DNA of 64,000 nucleotides from RYN-230 sp963768945 (GTDB lineage Bacteria > Actinomycetota > Actinomycetes > Streptosporangiales > Streptosporangiaceae), in the NCBI GenBank assembly GCA_963768945.1, contig CAVYJW010000008.1:434001-498000 (forward strand), read 5' to 3'. Made by a program: the position numbers and the translations under genes. Under the pieces are notes generated by a model. That model was not told the origin of the DNA. It made no database searches and saw only the letters and a list, made by a program, of their open reading frames with translations. The first letter of the stretch is position 1, and each line of letters starts with the position of its first letter. Of the stretch, positions 16,660 to 25,246 are shown one piece after another.

Positions 16660-17325
16660 TCAGAGCACGTAGAACAGCAGGAAGAAGAACAGCGTGACCA
16701 CGGCGATGAAGTTCCAGATCAGCGTGAACGCGCTGAGCGACGACTGGAACCGCTGCACCGCGAACGCCTCGGCGTAGGTGGGCGGCTGCTCGAGGAAGGA
16801 AATGCTGGTGAGCGGGCGGACGCGCATGACCAGGATCTCCAGCCAGAGCATCGCCCCGAGCCAGCTGACCAGCAAGACCGGGTAGGTGTCGGTGAACACG
16901 CTGGAGAAGCCGGAGCTGCCGGGCTGGAACGGCAGGGATAGCAGCTGGACGATCTGCAGCGCCACCGCGGCCAGCCCGAGCAGCAGCGCCACCAGGGCCG
17001 CGGCCTGCCACGCGCCCTTGGCCCCGGCCTTGATCCGCTGCAGCCCCACGTACTGGACGACGGCGCTGAGCAGGACCAGGACCAGGATCGTGACGCCGTA
17101 GCCCATCTGCGGGGCGTGGAAGCCCGACCCCTCCCAGCGGCCCGAGGAGTTGATCGAGCGCAGGTAGAAGTAGGCGAACGCGAGCGCCCCGTACAGGAAC
17201 GCCAGCGCGCCGACCGCGAACCGCGAGCCGGTCCACGCCGCGTTGAGCGCCGCCTCGTGGTAGAAACCGGCTTCCTCGGCCGCCCGGTCCAGCTCGTTCG
17301 GCGGCTGCGTGGTCTGCTCGGCCAT
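16660..17325 (-). CDS. ctaE: cytochrome c oxidase subunit III
   Basis: 221 residues with five or more membrane helices. RFAVGALAFLYGALAFAYFYLRSI, VTILVLVLLSAVVQYVGLQRIKAG, YPVLLVSWLGAMLWLEIL and the final FTLIWNFIAVVTLFFFLLFYVL correspond to a short heme-copper oxidase subunit III. Its start lies 3 bases from the subunit I stop, so the two are translationally linked. It is divergent enough from textbook subunit III that the assignment leans partly on operon position. Confidence 0.82.
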   Translation of the reverse strand: MAEQTTQPPNELDRAAEEAGFYHEAALNAAWTGSRFAVGALAFLYGALAFAYFYLRSINSSGRWEGSGFHAPQMGYGVTILVLVLLSAVVQYVGLQRIKAGAKGAWQAAALVALLLGLAAVALQIVQLLSLPFQPGSSGFSSVFTDTYPVLLVSWLGAMLWLEILVMRVRPLTSISFLEQPPTYAEAFAVQRFQSSLSAFTLIWNFIAVVTLFFFLLFYVL

Positions 17326-17327
17326 GG

Positions 17328-19304
17328 CTATGCCTCCACTCCGGTGCTGGCCGTCCCGGCACTCGCGTACGCGGCACTGACCACGCCCACCGGCGGGTTC
17401 AGGTCGGCGACCGGCGGCGCGTCCTTCACGCCGTATTCATACGGGCCGGCGAGCACCACCGGGATGTGCTCGAAGTTGCCGGGTGGCGGGGGCGAGGCGA
17501 CCTGCCATTCCAGGCCGCGTGAATTCCACGGGTTCCCCACCTCGCGCTCCCGGACGATCACCGTGGACCAGATGAAGTTGATCAAGAAGATCAGGATCGA
17601 GGCGCCGAGCAGGAACGAGGAGATCGACACCCAGACGTTGAGGGTCTGCAGGTTCCGCGCGTACTCGAACACCCGGCGCGGCTGGCCCAGCATGCCCACC
17701 GCGAACAGCGGCAGGAAGGTGGAGTTGAAGAAGATGAACATCGTCCAGAAGTGGAGGTAGCCCAGCTTCTGGTTCAGCTTGATGCCGATCATCTTCGGCA
17801 GCCAGTAGTAGCAGGCGCCGAAGAACGCGAAGATGATCCCGCCCATGATCGTGTAGTGGAAGTGCGCCATCACGAAGAAGCTGCCGTGCTCGGTGGTGTC
17901 CGCCGGGACATCGGACAGGAACACCCCGGAGATGCCGCCGATCAGGAAGTTGAAGTAGAGCCCCAGCGCGAAGAGCATCGGCACGGTCAGCCGCATCTTG
18001 GCCTTCCAGAACGTGCCCATCGCGACCAGGTAGATGAACCCGGTCGGGATCGAGATGAGCTCGGTGGTCAGCATGAACAGCGGCCGCATCTCCGGGTTGA
18101 TGCCGCTCACGAACAGGTGGTGCTGCCAGACGAAGAAGCTGAGCAGGGCCACGCCGATCATGCCGGCTCCGGCGACCCGGTAGCCGAAGAGCGGTTTACG
18201 GCAGAACACCGGGATGAGCTCCGACACGATGCCGAACCCGGGCAGGGCGAGGATGTAGACCTCCGGGTGCCCGAAGAACCAGAACAGGTTCTCGTAGAGG
18301 TAACTGCTGCCGCCGAGGGTGTTCACGTAGTTCGCGGTCTCGACGGTCCGGTCGAGGACCAGCAGGTAGAGCCCGCCGACCAGGACCGGGGTGGCCAGCA
18401 CCATCAGGAACGAGACGGTCACCATGGACCAGACGAACATCGGCAGCCGGCTCCACCGCATGCCGGGCGCCCGGTAGTTGATCACGGTCACGATGATGTT
18501 GAACCCGGCCAGGATGACCGAGATCCCCATGATCCCGAAGGCGACCGCATAAGCGTCCATGCCTTCGGTGGCCTGCACGCTCAGCGGCGCGTAACCGGTC
18601 CAGCCGGTGGGGAACCCGCCGACCAGCACGCTGGACAGCAGGATGATGAACGACGCCGGGGTGAGCCAGAACGCCAGCGCCTCCAGCCGGGGGAACGCCA
18701 TCCGCTTCGACCCGATCATCAGCGGCATCAGGAAGTTGCCGAACGGGCCGAGCACGACCGACGTCATCAGCATCATCATCATCGTGCCGTGCTCGCCGAC
18801 CACCTCGATATAGGTGCTGGCGCTCATGATGTGGTAGGTCGGCGACAGCAGCTCGGTCCGGATCGCCATGGCGAACAGGCCCGCGGTGCAGAAGTAGATG
18901 ATCATCCCGACCAGGTACTGGATGCCGACCACCTTGTGGTCCAGCGAGTACCGGAAGTACCGGGCCACCCCGCCGAAGGCTTCCTCTTCCTCCTCGGCCA
19001 CCGGGACGGGCTTGCCGACGATCTGGCGGCCGAGGTCGTTGAACACGCCCAGCCCGGCCAGCCAGCCGACCACGGCGACCACGTAGCCGAGGACGAGCGG
19101 GAAGTCGTTCATGTCCGACAGCGCGTTCCTGGCGTACTCGTAGGACAGGAAGTTGCCCAGCCAGTGACCTATGAAGTAGCCGATAACGGCGCCGATGATC
19201 CCGGTGTGCATGGCCGGGCGCATCCACCACGGCCGGGCCAGGCGCGGGCCAGGCCCGGATCCCGCCGGCTGCTGCGCCTTCTCCGGCTCTATCTCGATGG
19301 ACAT
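17328..19304 (-). CDS. ctaD: heme-copper oxidase subunit I, variant proton-channel residues
   Basis: 658 residues. Metal and heme ligands are present: low-spin heme His172 (EHGTMM), CuB ligands His346 in GHPEVY with the cross-link Tyr350, His395/His396 (WQHHLFVSG), and His481/His483 (MAHFHYTI). The Glu of HPEVY, diagnostic of A1-type oxidases, is kept. Two canonical proton-entry residues are not: the D-channel Asp of GAPDMAFPR reads GSKRMAFPR, and the K-channel Lys of PTGxK reads PTGFI. An N-terminal extension of about 120 residues carries two extra hydrophobic segments and an Asp/Glu-rich patch (AEEEEEAF). It is the central gene of the oxidase operon. Confidence 0.95.
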   Translation of the reverse strand: MSIEIEPEKAQQPAGSGPGPRLARPWWMRPAMHTGIIGAVIGYFIGHWLGNFLSYEYARNALSDMNDFPLVLGYVVAVVGWLAGLGVFNDLGRQIVGKPVPVAEEEEEAFGGVARYFRYSLDHKVVGIQYLVGMIIYFCTAGLFAMAIRTELLSPTYHIMSASTYIEVVGEHGTMMMMLMTSVVLGPFGNFLMPLMIGSKRMAFPRLEALAFWLTPASFIILLSSVLVGGFPTGWTGYAPLSVQATEGMDAYAVAFGIMGISVILAGFNIIVTVINYRAPGMRWSRLPMFVWSMVTVSFLMVLATPVLVGGLYLLVLDRTVETANYVNTLGGSSYLYENLFWFFGHPEVYILALPGFGIVSELIPVFCRKPLFGYRVAGAGMIGVALLSFFVWQHHLFVSGINPEMRPLFMLTTELISIPTGFIYLVAMGTFWKAKMRLTVPMLFALGLYFNFLIGGISGVFLSDVPADTTEHGSFFVMAHFHYTIMGGIIFAFFGACYYWLPKMIGIKLNQKLGYLHFWTMFIFFNSTFLPLFAVGMLGQPRRVFEYARNLQTLNVWVSISSFLLGASILIFLINFIWSTVIVREREVGNPWNSRGLEWQVASPPPPGNFEHIPVVLAGPYEYGVKDAPPVADLNPPVGVVSAAYASAGTASTGVEA

Positions 19305-19394
19305 CCGGTCACCTCTTCATCGCAGTGTTGGCCTGGCGATCGGTTCCCGGCATCTCCGGGTGGCTGCGCGGCCTGGAGGCCGCTGGTCGGGCGC

Positions 19395-20350
19395 TCACGG
19401 CGTCACCGGGTCGGACGGCGGGTAGTAGAAGCCGGGTGCGCCGGTGATCCCCAGCTTGACCAGGACCTTGCCGAGCTGCGGGATCACGGTGGGGTCGTAC
19501 GTCAGTGAGTAGGGCGGCAGCGCGGCCAGCAGCCATTGCGCCGCTGCGCCGCCTCGTTAGCGGTCGCCCACGTCTCGAAGGCGGCCGGGGTGGTGATCCT
19601 GCCGGAGCCGAACATGGCCCCGTGCCAGATCCCGCAGAGCTCGCTGCAGCGGACGGTGAACCCGCCGGTGTGCTTGGGGGTGGTATAGGCCACGTTGTCC
19701 ACCCCGGGGTTAGCGTCGGCCTTCACCCCGAGCTGGTAGGCCCAGAAGCTGTGGATCACGTCCAGCGACGTCACATGGAACGCGACCGGCCGGTTCACCG
19801 GCAGCACCAGCTGGGTGGTCTCCATCCCGCCGAACTGCGGGTAGCGGTAGGTGAACTGCCACTGCTGGCCGATGACCTGAACCTGGAGGTAGTTGCTGCC
19901 CGAGGGCTTCCAGACCGGCGACGGCCCCTCGCCTGCCCCCGCGCCGGCCGGGACGATCAGTTCCACGGTGCCGAACACGAACGCGGCGAGCACGATGACG
20001 GCGGTGCCGCCGATCCAGGTGGCCTGGATCCCGGTGTGCCCGAACAGCGGCGGGCCGTCCTCGTCGTCACCGTCCCGGTGCCGCCAGTTGACCAGCGTGT
20101 AGCCGAAGTAGGTCCAGACGAAGATCATCACCGGGGCGGCGGCCAGCCCCAGCACGGCGATGTCGAACTGCTGGCTGCTGGCCGACGACGACAGCCTCCC
20201 CGGCGGGAGGTGCGGGTACCAGAGGAACCAGATGAGCAGGTCGGCGATGAGGGCCAGCACGATCCAGATCAGGAAGATCCGCAGGCCGTGGTTCGGCTCT
20301 TGCCTGCCGCCTGCCCTGCCGGGGGCCGCCGGGGCCTGGGACTCGGCCAT
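19395..20350 (-). CDS. ctaC: cytochrome c oxidase subunit II (CuA), frameshift near 3' end
   Basis: Two membrane helices (FLIWIVLALIADLLIWFLWYP; AVLGLAAAPVMIFVWTYFGYTLV) precede a CuA cupredoxin domain with all ligands: His in VIHSFW and C-S-E-L-C-G-I-W-H-G-A-M. From ATG 20350 the uninterrupted frame ends at 19502 with a nonsense tail. A one-base shift near 19535 restores a sensible C-terminus (QWLLAALPPYSLTYDP ... GFYYPPSDPVTP) ending at 19395. It accepts electrons from cytochrome c and passes them to subunit I. The start codon shares one base with the stop of the preceding cupredoxin gene. Confidence 0.88.
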
Positions 20351-21066
20351 CAGGCTGACACCTCCATGTTGCCCATCATGAAACCGAGCGTCTGCATCGG
20401 GCCGCCGTTGCCGTCGAGGAACCCGCCGCCGCAGGGCACGAAGCACTGCCAGCGGAAGGTGCCCGTGGTTTTCGGGGTCATGAAGCTGAACTTCACCATC
20501 GAGTGCGGACCTGAGGTACACGGCGACGTACCGCAGGCGCTGCTGTTGAACAGCGCGGTGTTAGGCGAGGCCACCGGCACGAACACGTTCAGGCTGGGGA
20601 TGGCGAACGTGTGCCCGACGCTGCAGTTGGACCAGGAGTTGAGGACCGAGTACCTCCGGGCCGGGCCCAGGGGCTGGCCGACGGTCTTGAACTGCTGCAC
20701 GGTCATGGAGTTGCCCACGGTGCCCTGGACCTTGCTCCAGAAGTTGTTGCGCAGCGGGGTGCAGCCGTCGTAGCCCAGGATCGTCATGTTCACCCGGGTG
20801 TTCGCCGGTACCTGGAACAGCGTGGTGTGCACCCAGGCCTTGGTCTTCGGATCCTGGACGAAGTAGCTGACCCAGTCCGGCTCCGAACTCACCGTGTTCT
20901 GCGGGTCCTCCTGCAGGACCACGTTCACGGCGCCGCCCGACGCCTCGGGCGAGTAGTTCACCACTGCGAGGCTGCTGCCCAGGTAGTGGACGACGATGAA
21001 GACCGCACCGGCGACCACGGCGGCGAACGCCACCAGAAGGGTCACGATACGGGCTGGCAGAGACAC
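20350..21066 (-). CDS. membrane-anchored cupredoxin-like protein of the oxidase operon
   Basis: 238 residues. A single N-terminal helix (IVTLLVAFAAVVAGAVFIVVHYLG) anchors an extracytoplasmic domain that ends in a cupredoxin-like block: GHTFAIPSLNVFVP, then RWQCFVPCGGGFLDGNGGPM. The Cys-x3-Cys and Met echo a CuA site, but the second His (Cys+4) is absent, so a standard binuclear CuA cannot form as in subunit II. A domain of about 90 residues with further Cys (DGCTPL, SNCSVG, SACGTSPCTSG) precedes it and may be disulfide-bonded. It is the first gene of the operon and overlaps ctaC by one base. It could be a second subunit II-like electron entry or an assembly factor. Confidence 0.72.
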   Translation of the reverse strand: MSLPARIVTLLVAFAAVVAGAVFIVVHYLGSSLAVVNYSPEASGGAVNVVLQEDPQNTVSSEPDWVSYFVQDPKTKAWVHTTLFQVPANTRVNMTILGYDGCTPLRNNFWSKVQGTVGNSMTVQQFKTVGQPLGPARRYSVLNSWSNCSVGHTFAIPSLNVFVPVASPNTALFNSSACGTSPCTSGPHSMVKFSFMTPKTTGTFRWQCFVPCGGGFLDGNGGPMQTLGFMMGNMEVSA

Positions 21067-21474
21067 CAGTCACCACCTCGCTTCTTCGCGGCGCCTCGCG
21101 CACACGACTGGGCCGGCCGCAATGTCCCAGAACTTGCGGGCCGGAGGTCTCGTCTGGACCCGATCTTGCGATCGTTCGCCTCGAATCGGCAACACAGGAG
21201 GCCCTGGATGACGAAATTGTCATGAACAGGGCATCTCGCCCGGTAATCTTCGGGCCTACACCAACGATCTGGTTACATTGAGTGCTGATCATCAGACTGA
21301 TTGTTACCGCTCGCGGCTCATTCAACACTCTGATCCCAGAGCAACGCCCTGCAATGGTTTGCCAGCCCCTCCGGGTTGACCGCAGCCCTCCTGGCGGTAC
21401 ATCCTCACCTGAGGGGATCGTCCAGGCGGTGGCATGCCACCGCACCACGCTGACGTATCGCCCAGATAAAGACC
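21067..21474. promoter_or_regulatory. divergent control region between oxidase operon and response regulator
   Basis: 408 bases with no gene supported. It must hold the promoters for the reverse oxidase operon and the forward two-component/thioredoxin operon. Two inverted repeats stand out: ATGAC-gaaatt-GTCAT (21208-21223), placed toward the oxidase genes, and a perfect 16-bp palindrome (21427-21442) 33 bases before the response-regulator start. Confidence 0.5.
21427..21442. promoter_or_regulatory. 16-bp perfect palindrome before response regulator
   Basis: CGGTGGCATGCCACCG, with no spacer, 33 bases before ATG 21475. The position suits an operator for autoregulation or repression. No binding protein can be assigned. 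Confidence 0.45.
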
Positions 21475-22188
21475 ATGCAACGTAACCTACCTGCGAAGAT
21501 GGTCCCCCTGCCGGGGACATATCCCACGGCAGCGCGGCTCCTCGTGGTCGATGATGAGCCGCAGATCCGTGAGTTCATTGCGCGCGCCCTGACGGCGGCT
21601 GGGTATGCAATCGATTTCGCCGAAACGGGTAAGGAAGGGCTGAGCCACGCCACGGCCGGCGACTACGACCTGGTCATCCTGGATCTGGTCATGCCGGACA
21701 TGGACGGGCGGGAGATCCTCGCCCGGCTCCGCCGCGACCGGCCTGACCAGGCCGTGCTGGTGCTTTCCTGCCTGGCGGACGTCACGACCAAGGTCGATTG
21801 CCTGGAACTGGGGGCGCAGGACTACCTGACCAAGCCGTTTTCCCTGGCCGAACTGCTGGCCCGGGTGCGGGTCAGGCTCCGCGATGACGGGCACCCCCTC
21901 AACGAGGTCCTGAGGGCAGGAGAGCTCGTGCTCGACTTCGGCCGGCTGGAAGCCAACATCGGGCATGGCCCGGTCCCGCTCACCCGCCTGGAGTTTCTGC
22001 TCCTCCGCGAGCTCATGGAGCATGTCGGGCAGTCGGTGCCCAAAGGGCAGCTGCTCGCCTCGGTATGGGGGTACGACTTCGACCCTGGCTCCAACGTGGT
22101 TGACGTCTGCGTCCGCCGCCTCCGCTCGAAACTCGGTTTCGAGCTGATCAAGACGGTGCGTGGTGAGGGATATCAGCTCACCGCGTAG
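21475..22188 (+). CDS. OmpR-family response regulator
   Basis: 237 residues. The receiver domain has acidic pair DDE (25-28), phospho-acceptor Asp70 (LVILDLVMPD) and the lysine of YLTKPFS. The winged-helix output domain has LTRLEFLLLRELMEHVGQ and NVVDVCVRRLRSKLG ... VRGEGYQL. The start is ATG 21475 (ATG 21499 is an alternative); neither has a strong ribosome site. It precedes its sensor kinase by 7 bases. Divergence from the oxidase operon and the thioredoxin gene downstream suggest a respiratory or redox signal, by inference only. Confidence 0.93.
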   Translation: MQRNLPAKMVPLPGTYPTAARLLVVDDEPQIREFIARALTAAGYAIDFAETGKEGLSHATAGDYDLVILDLVMPDMDGREILARLRRDRPDQAVLVLSCLADVTTKVDCLELGAQDYLTKPFSLAELLARVRVRLRDDGHPLNEVLRAGELVLDFGRLEANIGHGPVPLTRLEFLLLRELMEHVGQSVPKGQLLASVWGYDFDPGSNVVDVCVRRLRSKLGFELIKTVRGEGYQLTA

Positions 22189-22195
22189 AGACGGG

Positions 22196-23785
22196 ATGGC
22201 TGGGCGGCTCCGGCTGGGCCAGCACATTCCCAGGAGAGCGAGCGCCACCGCCCCGGAGCCGTCGCCCGCTGCGGCCCCGCTGAGTATCACGCCGCGGGAT
22301 GCCGCCCCGCTGGATGCCGCCCCGCTGGATGCCGCCCCGCTGGATGCCGCCCCGCGGGATGCCGCCCCGCTGGGTGCCGCCCCGCGGGATGCCGCCCCGC
22401 TGGATGCCGCCCCGCTGCAGCCCGTCCTGGATCCCGGCGAGACCAGCCGCCCCCGCGCGCCGCTCCCCGCGGGGCGGTGGCATCCGCTCCCGGCCGGGCT
22501 GGCCTTCACCCGGGACGCCAGCCGCCGCGCCACCGCCCAGGCGGCCCGGGCCCGGGGCAACTTCAGCTGGCCATGGCGGGTCGCCTGGGTGGACGTGGTG
22601 TGGGCGGCGTTCTCCGCGGTGAACCTGGTCTGCATCCTGGTTTTCTCCCACTGGGAGACGGTCCCGTTCCACTTCATCTGGATCAGCCTGACCTTGCTCT
22701 ACGGCTTCCGGGTCTGGGCCACCCGGCCGACCCTGTGGGTGCTCGCCGTGGTCATGGTGACGACGTTCGCCGCGATCGGCTGGGACGTCTACCGCGGCGC
22801 CCAGTCCGTGGACGAGCTCAACGAGGTCCCGCTGCTGGCCATAATGTTCTGGCTGATGGTCTGGCACGCCCAGCGCCGGCTGGACGCGGACCACGAACGG
22901 GACCTGGTCAGCGACGAGAACGCGCGGCTGCTGGCCACCCAGCGCCGGTTCCTCCAGGACGCCTCGCACCAGCTGCGCACGCCCATCACGATCGCGCTCG
23001 GCCACGCCGAGCTGCTGGCCCGGGAACTTACCGACGGGACCGAGCAGCGGGACATCCAGGTGGTCGTGGGCGAGCTGACCCGGCTGCGGCGGCTCGGCGA
23101 GCGGCTGCTGGTCATCGCCGCCTCCGAGGACCCGGACTTCCTCCGCCCGGAACAGATCGCCCTGGACGGGTTCGTGATGGACGTCATCAGGCGCTGGCGG
23201 CCGACCGCGGACCGGCGGTGGCAGCTCGGCCGGCTCGACGAGGTCACGATCGCCGCCGACCGCGAGAGGCTGAGCCTCGCCGTGGACGCGCTACTGGAAA
23301 ACGCCGTCCGGCACACCAGCCGGGGCGACATGATCCAGCTTTCCGTGCTGGTGGACGCGCCGGGGCTGCCGGTGCGTATCATCGTCGCGGATAACGGTGA
23401 AGGGATCGCACCCAGTGAGCTCGAGCACATCTTCGACCGTTTCCGCACCGGCTCGCCGCCGGCCAGCACCACCGGGGCCAGCACGACCGGGGCCAGCACC
23501 ACCGGGAGCACCGGGGCCAGCACCATTGGGGGCACCGGGGGCAGCGCGCCCAAGGGCACCGGGCTGGGCCTGTCCCTGGTGCGGGCGGTGGCCCGCGCAC
23601 ACGGCGGTGATGTGCGGGTGCGCAGTACCCCTGGCGTGGGCACCGAGTTCGAGATGGTCTTGCCGGCCCCGGTGAGCGCCGGGACGCTGTATCCCGTGCT
23701 GCCGCTGGCCTGGTCAAGCGGCCCCGCGGAGCCCGCGCCGGACCGGACGCTTAAGGACAATCCATGGCCAAGCAGGAACCGATGA
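22196..23785 (+). CDS. sensor histidine kinase with DAAP-repeat N-terminus and expanded ATP lid
   Basis: About 529 residues. After a basic start comes a cytoplasmic, repeat-rich segment encoded by eight 15-bp units (22298-22417) giving DAAPL/DAAPR/GAAPR. Three to four hydrophobic helices follow (VDVVWAAFSAVNLVCILVFSH, FHFIWISLTLLYGFRVWA, LWVLAVVMVTTFAAIGW). HisKA has His258 in QDASHQLRTPITI; the ATPase domain has LLENAVRHT, DNGEGIAP and GTGLGLSLV. Between DNGEGIAP and GTGLGL the ATP lid is stretched by an STTGA-type repeat (23459-23550). ATG 22196 is preferred over GTG 22160, which overlaps the regulator. It pairs with the upstream response regulator. Confidence 0.92.
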   Translation: MAGRLRLGQHIPRRASATAPEPSPAAAPLSITPRDAAPLDAAPLDAAPLDAAPRDAAPLGAAPRDAAPLDAAPLQPVLDPGETSRPRAPLPAGRWHPLPAGLAFTRDASRRATAQAARARGNFSWPWRVAWVDVVWAAFSAVNLVCILVFSHWETVPFHFIWISLTLLYGFRVWATRPTLWVLAVVMVTTFAAIGWDVYRGAQSVDELNEVPLLAIMFWLMVWHAQRRLDADHERDLVSDENARLLATQRRFLQDASHQLRTPITIALGHAELLARELTDGTEQRDIQVVVGELTRLRRLGERLLVIAASEDPDFLRPEQIALDGFVMDVIRRWRPTADRRWQLGRLDEVTIAADRERLSLAVDALLENAVRHTSRGDMIQLSVLVDAPGLPVRIIVADNGEGIAPSELEHIFDRFRTGSPPASTTGASTTGASTTGSTGASTIGGTGGSAPKGTGLGLSLVRAVARAHGGDVRVRSTPGVGTEFEMVLPAPVSAGTLYPVLPLAWSSGPAEPAPDRTLKDNPWPSRNR

Positions 23786-24417
23786 CCCGGGAACCCACGA
23801 GCACACAGGAGCAGGACGGGGTGAGCACGGACCCGCCCGCGGGGCCCGCACGCGGCGTGGCCGGCTGGTTCGGCGGGCTCAGCCGGGGCCGCAAGCTGGC
23901 CCTCACCTGGTCGGCCTCGGTGCTGGCGGTGGTGGTCGCCCTGCTCGCCATCGGCGCCACGTCCGGCGGGGCAGCCAAGCACGCTCCCCCGCCCCGCGCC
24001 TCGGCGTTCACCCTGCCCGCGCTCGGGCACCCGGGCCAGCACATCTCGCTGGCCCAGTACGCCGGCCATCCGCTCATCCTGAACTTCTTCGCCTCCTGGT
24101 GCGCGCCGTGCCAGCGGGAGACCCCGCTGATCGCCCGGTTCCACCGCAGTCACCACAGCGTCATCATCGTCGGCATCGACGTGAACGACAGCAGCTCGGC
24201 GGGGCTGGCCTTCGCCCGGAAGATGGGGGTGGCCTACCCGGTCGCGTCCGACCCGGCGCCCATGACCATGGCGCTCTCCTACGGGGTGACGGCGCTGCCG
24301 CAGACCTTCTTCCTCAACGCGCAGCACCGCATCGTCAAGCGGCTGATCCGCGCCGTGACCCTGACCGACCTGCGCGACGGGGTAGCCATCATGACCAGGC
24401 AGAGCGCCGGGAGCTGA
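23764..24417 (+). CDS. TlpA/ResA-like membrane-anchored thioredoxin
   Basis: 217 residues. A cytoplasmic N-terminus, one membrane helix (about 45-65, LALTWSASVLAVVVALLAIGA), then an extracytoplasmic thioredoxin fold with active-site WCAPC (112-116), the cis-Pro block ALPQTFFLN and the AhpC/TSA-like start FTLPAL. Probably reduces disulfides outside the membrane, for example in apocytochrome c or copper-site proteins. The start overlaps the kinase gene by 22 bases, so it is in the same operon. Confidence 0.88.
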   Translation: MAKQEPMTREPTSTQEQDGVSTDPPAGPARGVAGWFGGLSRGRKLALTWSASVLAVVVALLAIGATSGGAAKHAPPPRASAFTLPALGHPGQHISLAQYAGHPLILNFFASWCAPCQRETPLIARFHRSHHSVIIVGIDVNDSSSAGLAFARKMGVAYPVASDPAPMTMALSYGVTALPQTFFLNAQHRIVKRLIRAVTLTDLRDGVAIMTRQSAGS

Positions 24418-24422
24418 GCCGA

Positions 24423-25061
24423 GTGGACTCCCCGACCCGCACCGACCCGCCCTATGTGCCCATCCGGACCGACCGGTGGGCCCCTCACCAGAAAGCCCCC
24501 CGCTGGCTGCTGCTGGCCGGGGCGCTGGTCGTGGTGGGCATCGTCCTGGTCGCCCTGGTGCACAAGCCCAGCCAGGCCCAGCGGGCCGGGGACCTCAAGG
24601 GGTTCCTGACCGACGTGAACACCGACATCGAGTCCTGCGCGGGCGGCGTCCGCGAGTCCCTCTCCGCCCTGCAGCTGATCAACGCCGGTGCGAACTCCGC
24701 GAAAAACGTCCAGGACACGGTCAAGATCGCCCGGTACGGCGCGACCAACTGCTCGCCCGCCAACAACGAGCAGCTCGATGACCTCACCCAGTACCAGGTG
24801 AACGAGTCACTGGCCGGATTCCACCTGGACACCGCGGTTAACGACGTGCTCACCTGGGCGTTCCCGTATGCCCAGCGGGTCCAGAATGACGTGGCCAACG
24901 AGCTCGGCGCCCATAACGCGGCCACGCGGCAGCAGGACGCCGCCGAGCTGCAGCGGGACACCCACGACCTGAACCGGGAGCGGGCCGCCATCGACAGGCT
25001 TCTCACGAAGGCGATCACCGCCACCGGCGCCAAGGCGAGGGTCCTGAACCTGCCCGGCTGA
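24423..25061 (+). CDS. single-pass membrane protein of unknown function
   Basis: 212 residues from GTG 24423, five bases after the thioredoxin stop. A cytoplasmic stretch with PYVPIRTDRW precedes one helix (WLLLAGALVVVGIVLVALV), then an alpha-helical extracytoplasmic domain with two Cys (IESCAGGV, TNCSPANN) likely to form a disulfide, and a charged C-terminal coiled-coil-like region (QQDAAELQRDTHDLNRERAAIDRLL). I do not recognise the family. Operon context suggests it works with the adjacent thioredoxin or sensor kinase. Confidence 0.72.
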   Translation: MDSPTRTDPPYVPIRTDRWAPHQKAPRWLLLAGALVVVGIVLVALVHKPSQAQRAGDLKGFLTDVNTDIESCAGGVRESLSALQLINAGANSAKNVQDTVKIARYGATNCSPANNEQLDDLTQYQVNESLAGFHLDTAVNDVLTWAFPYAQRVQNDVANELGAHNAATRQQDAAELQRDTHDLNRERAAIDRLLTKAITATGAKARVLNLPG

Positions 25062-25200
25062 GCCAACCCCCGCCGCCGCCGCCCCCCTGAGCCAACCCCC
25101 GCCGCCCCGCTGAGCCAACCCCCGCCGCCGCCCGGCGCAGTGAACCCCCGCCGCCGCCCGGCCGAACGAACCCACCGCCGTCCCCCCGAGTGAGCCCGCG
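25059..25200. repeat. degenerate tgagccaacccccgccgcc tandem array
   Basis: Four to six decaying units of about 28-35 bases beginning tgagcc/tgaacc followed by aacccccgccgcc. The first unit begins with the TGA stop of the preceding gene, and each unit carries a TGA or equivalent. The array fills the whole gap up to the deacetylase gene. Confidence 0.75.
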
Positions 25201-25246
25201 CCGGCCCCGCCTGAGTGAAACCGGGGGCGGGGGGAATCTCGCAAGC

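Noticed and set aside
17751..19508. Forward frame of 585 codons opposite subunit I
   Set aside because: Asp/His/Arg-rich antisense shadow produced by strong third-position GC bias; no domain.
25190..25246. Upstream GTG start for the polysaccharide deacetylase
   Set aside because: It begins inside the decaying repeat array and adds 19 residues without signal-peptide character.
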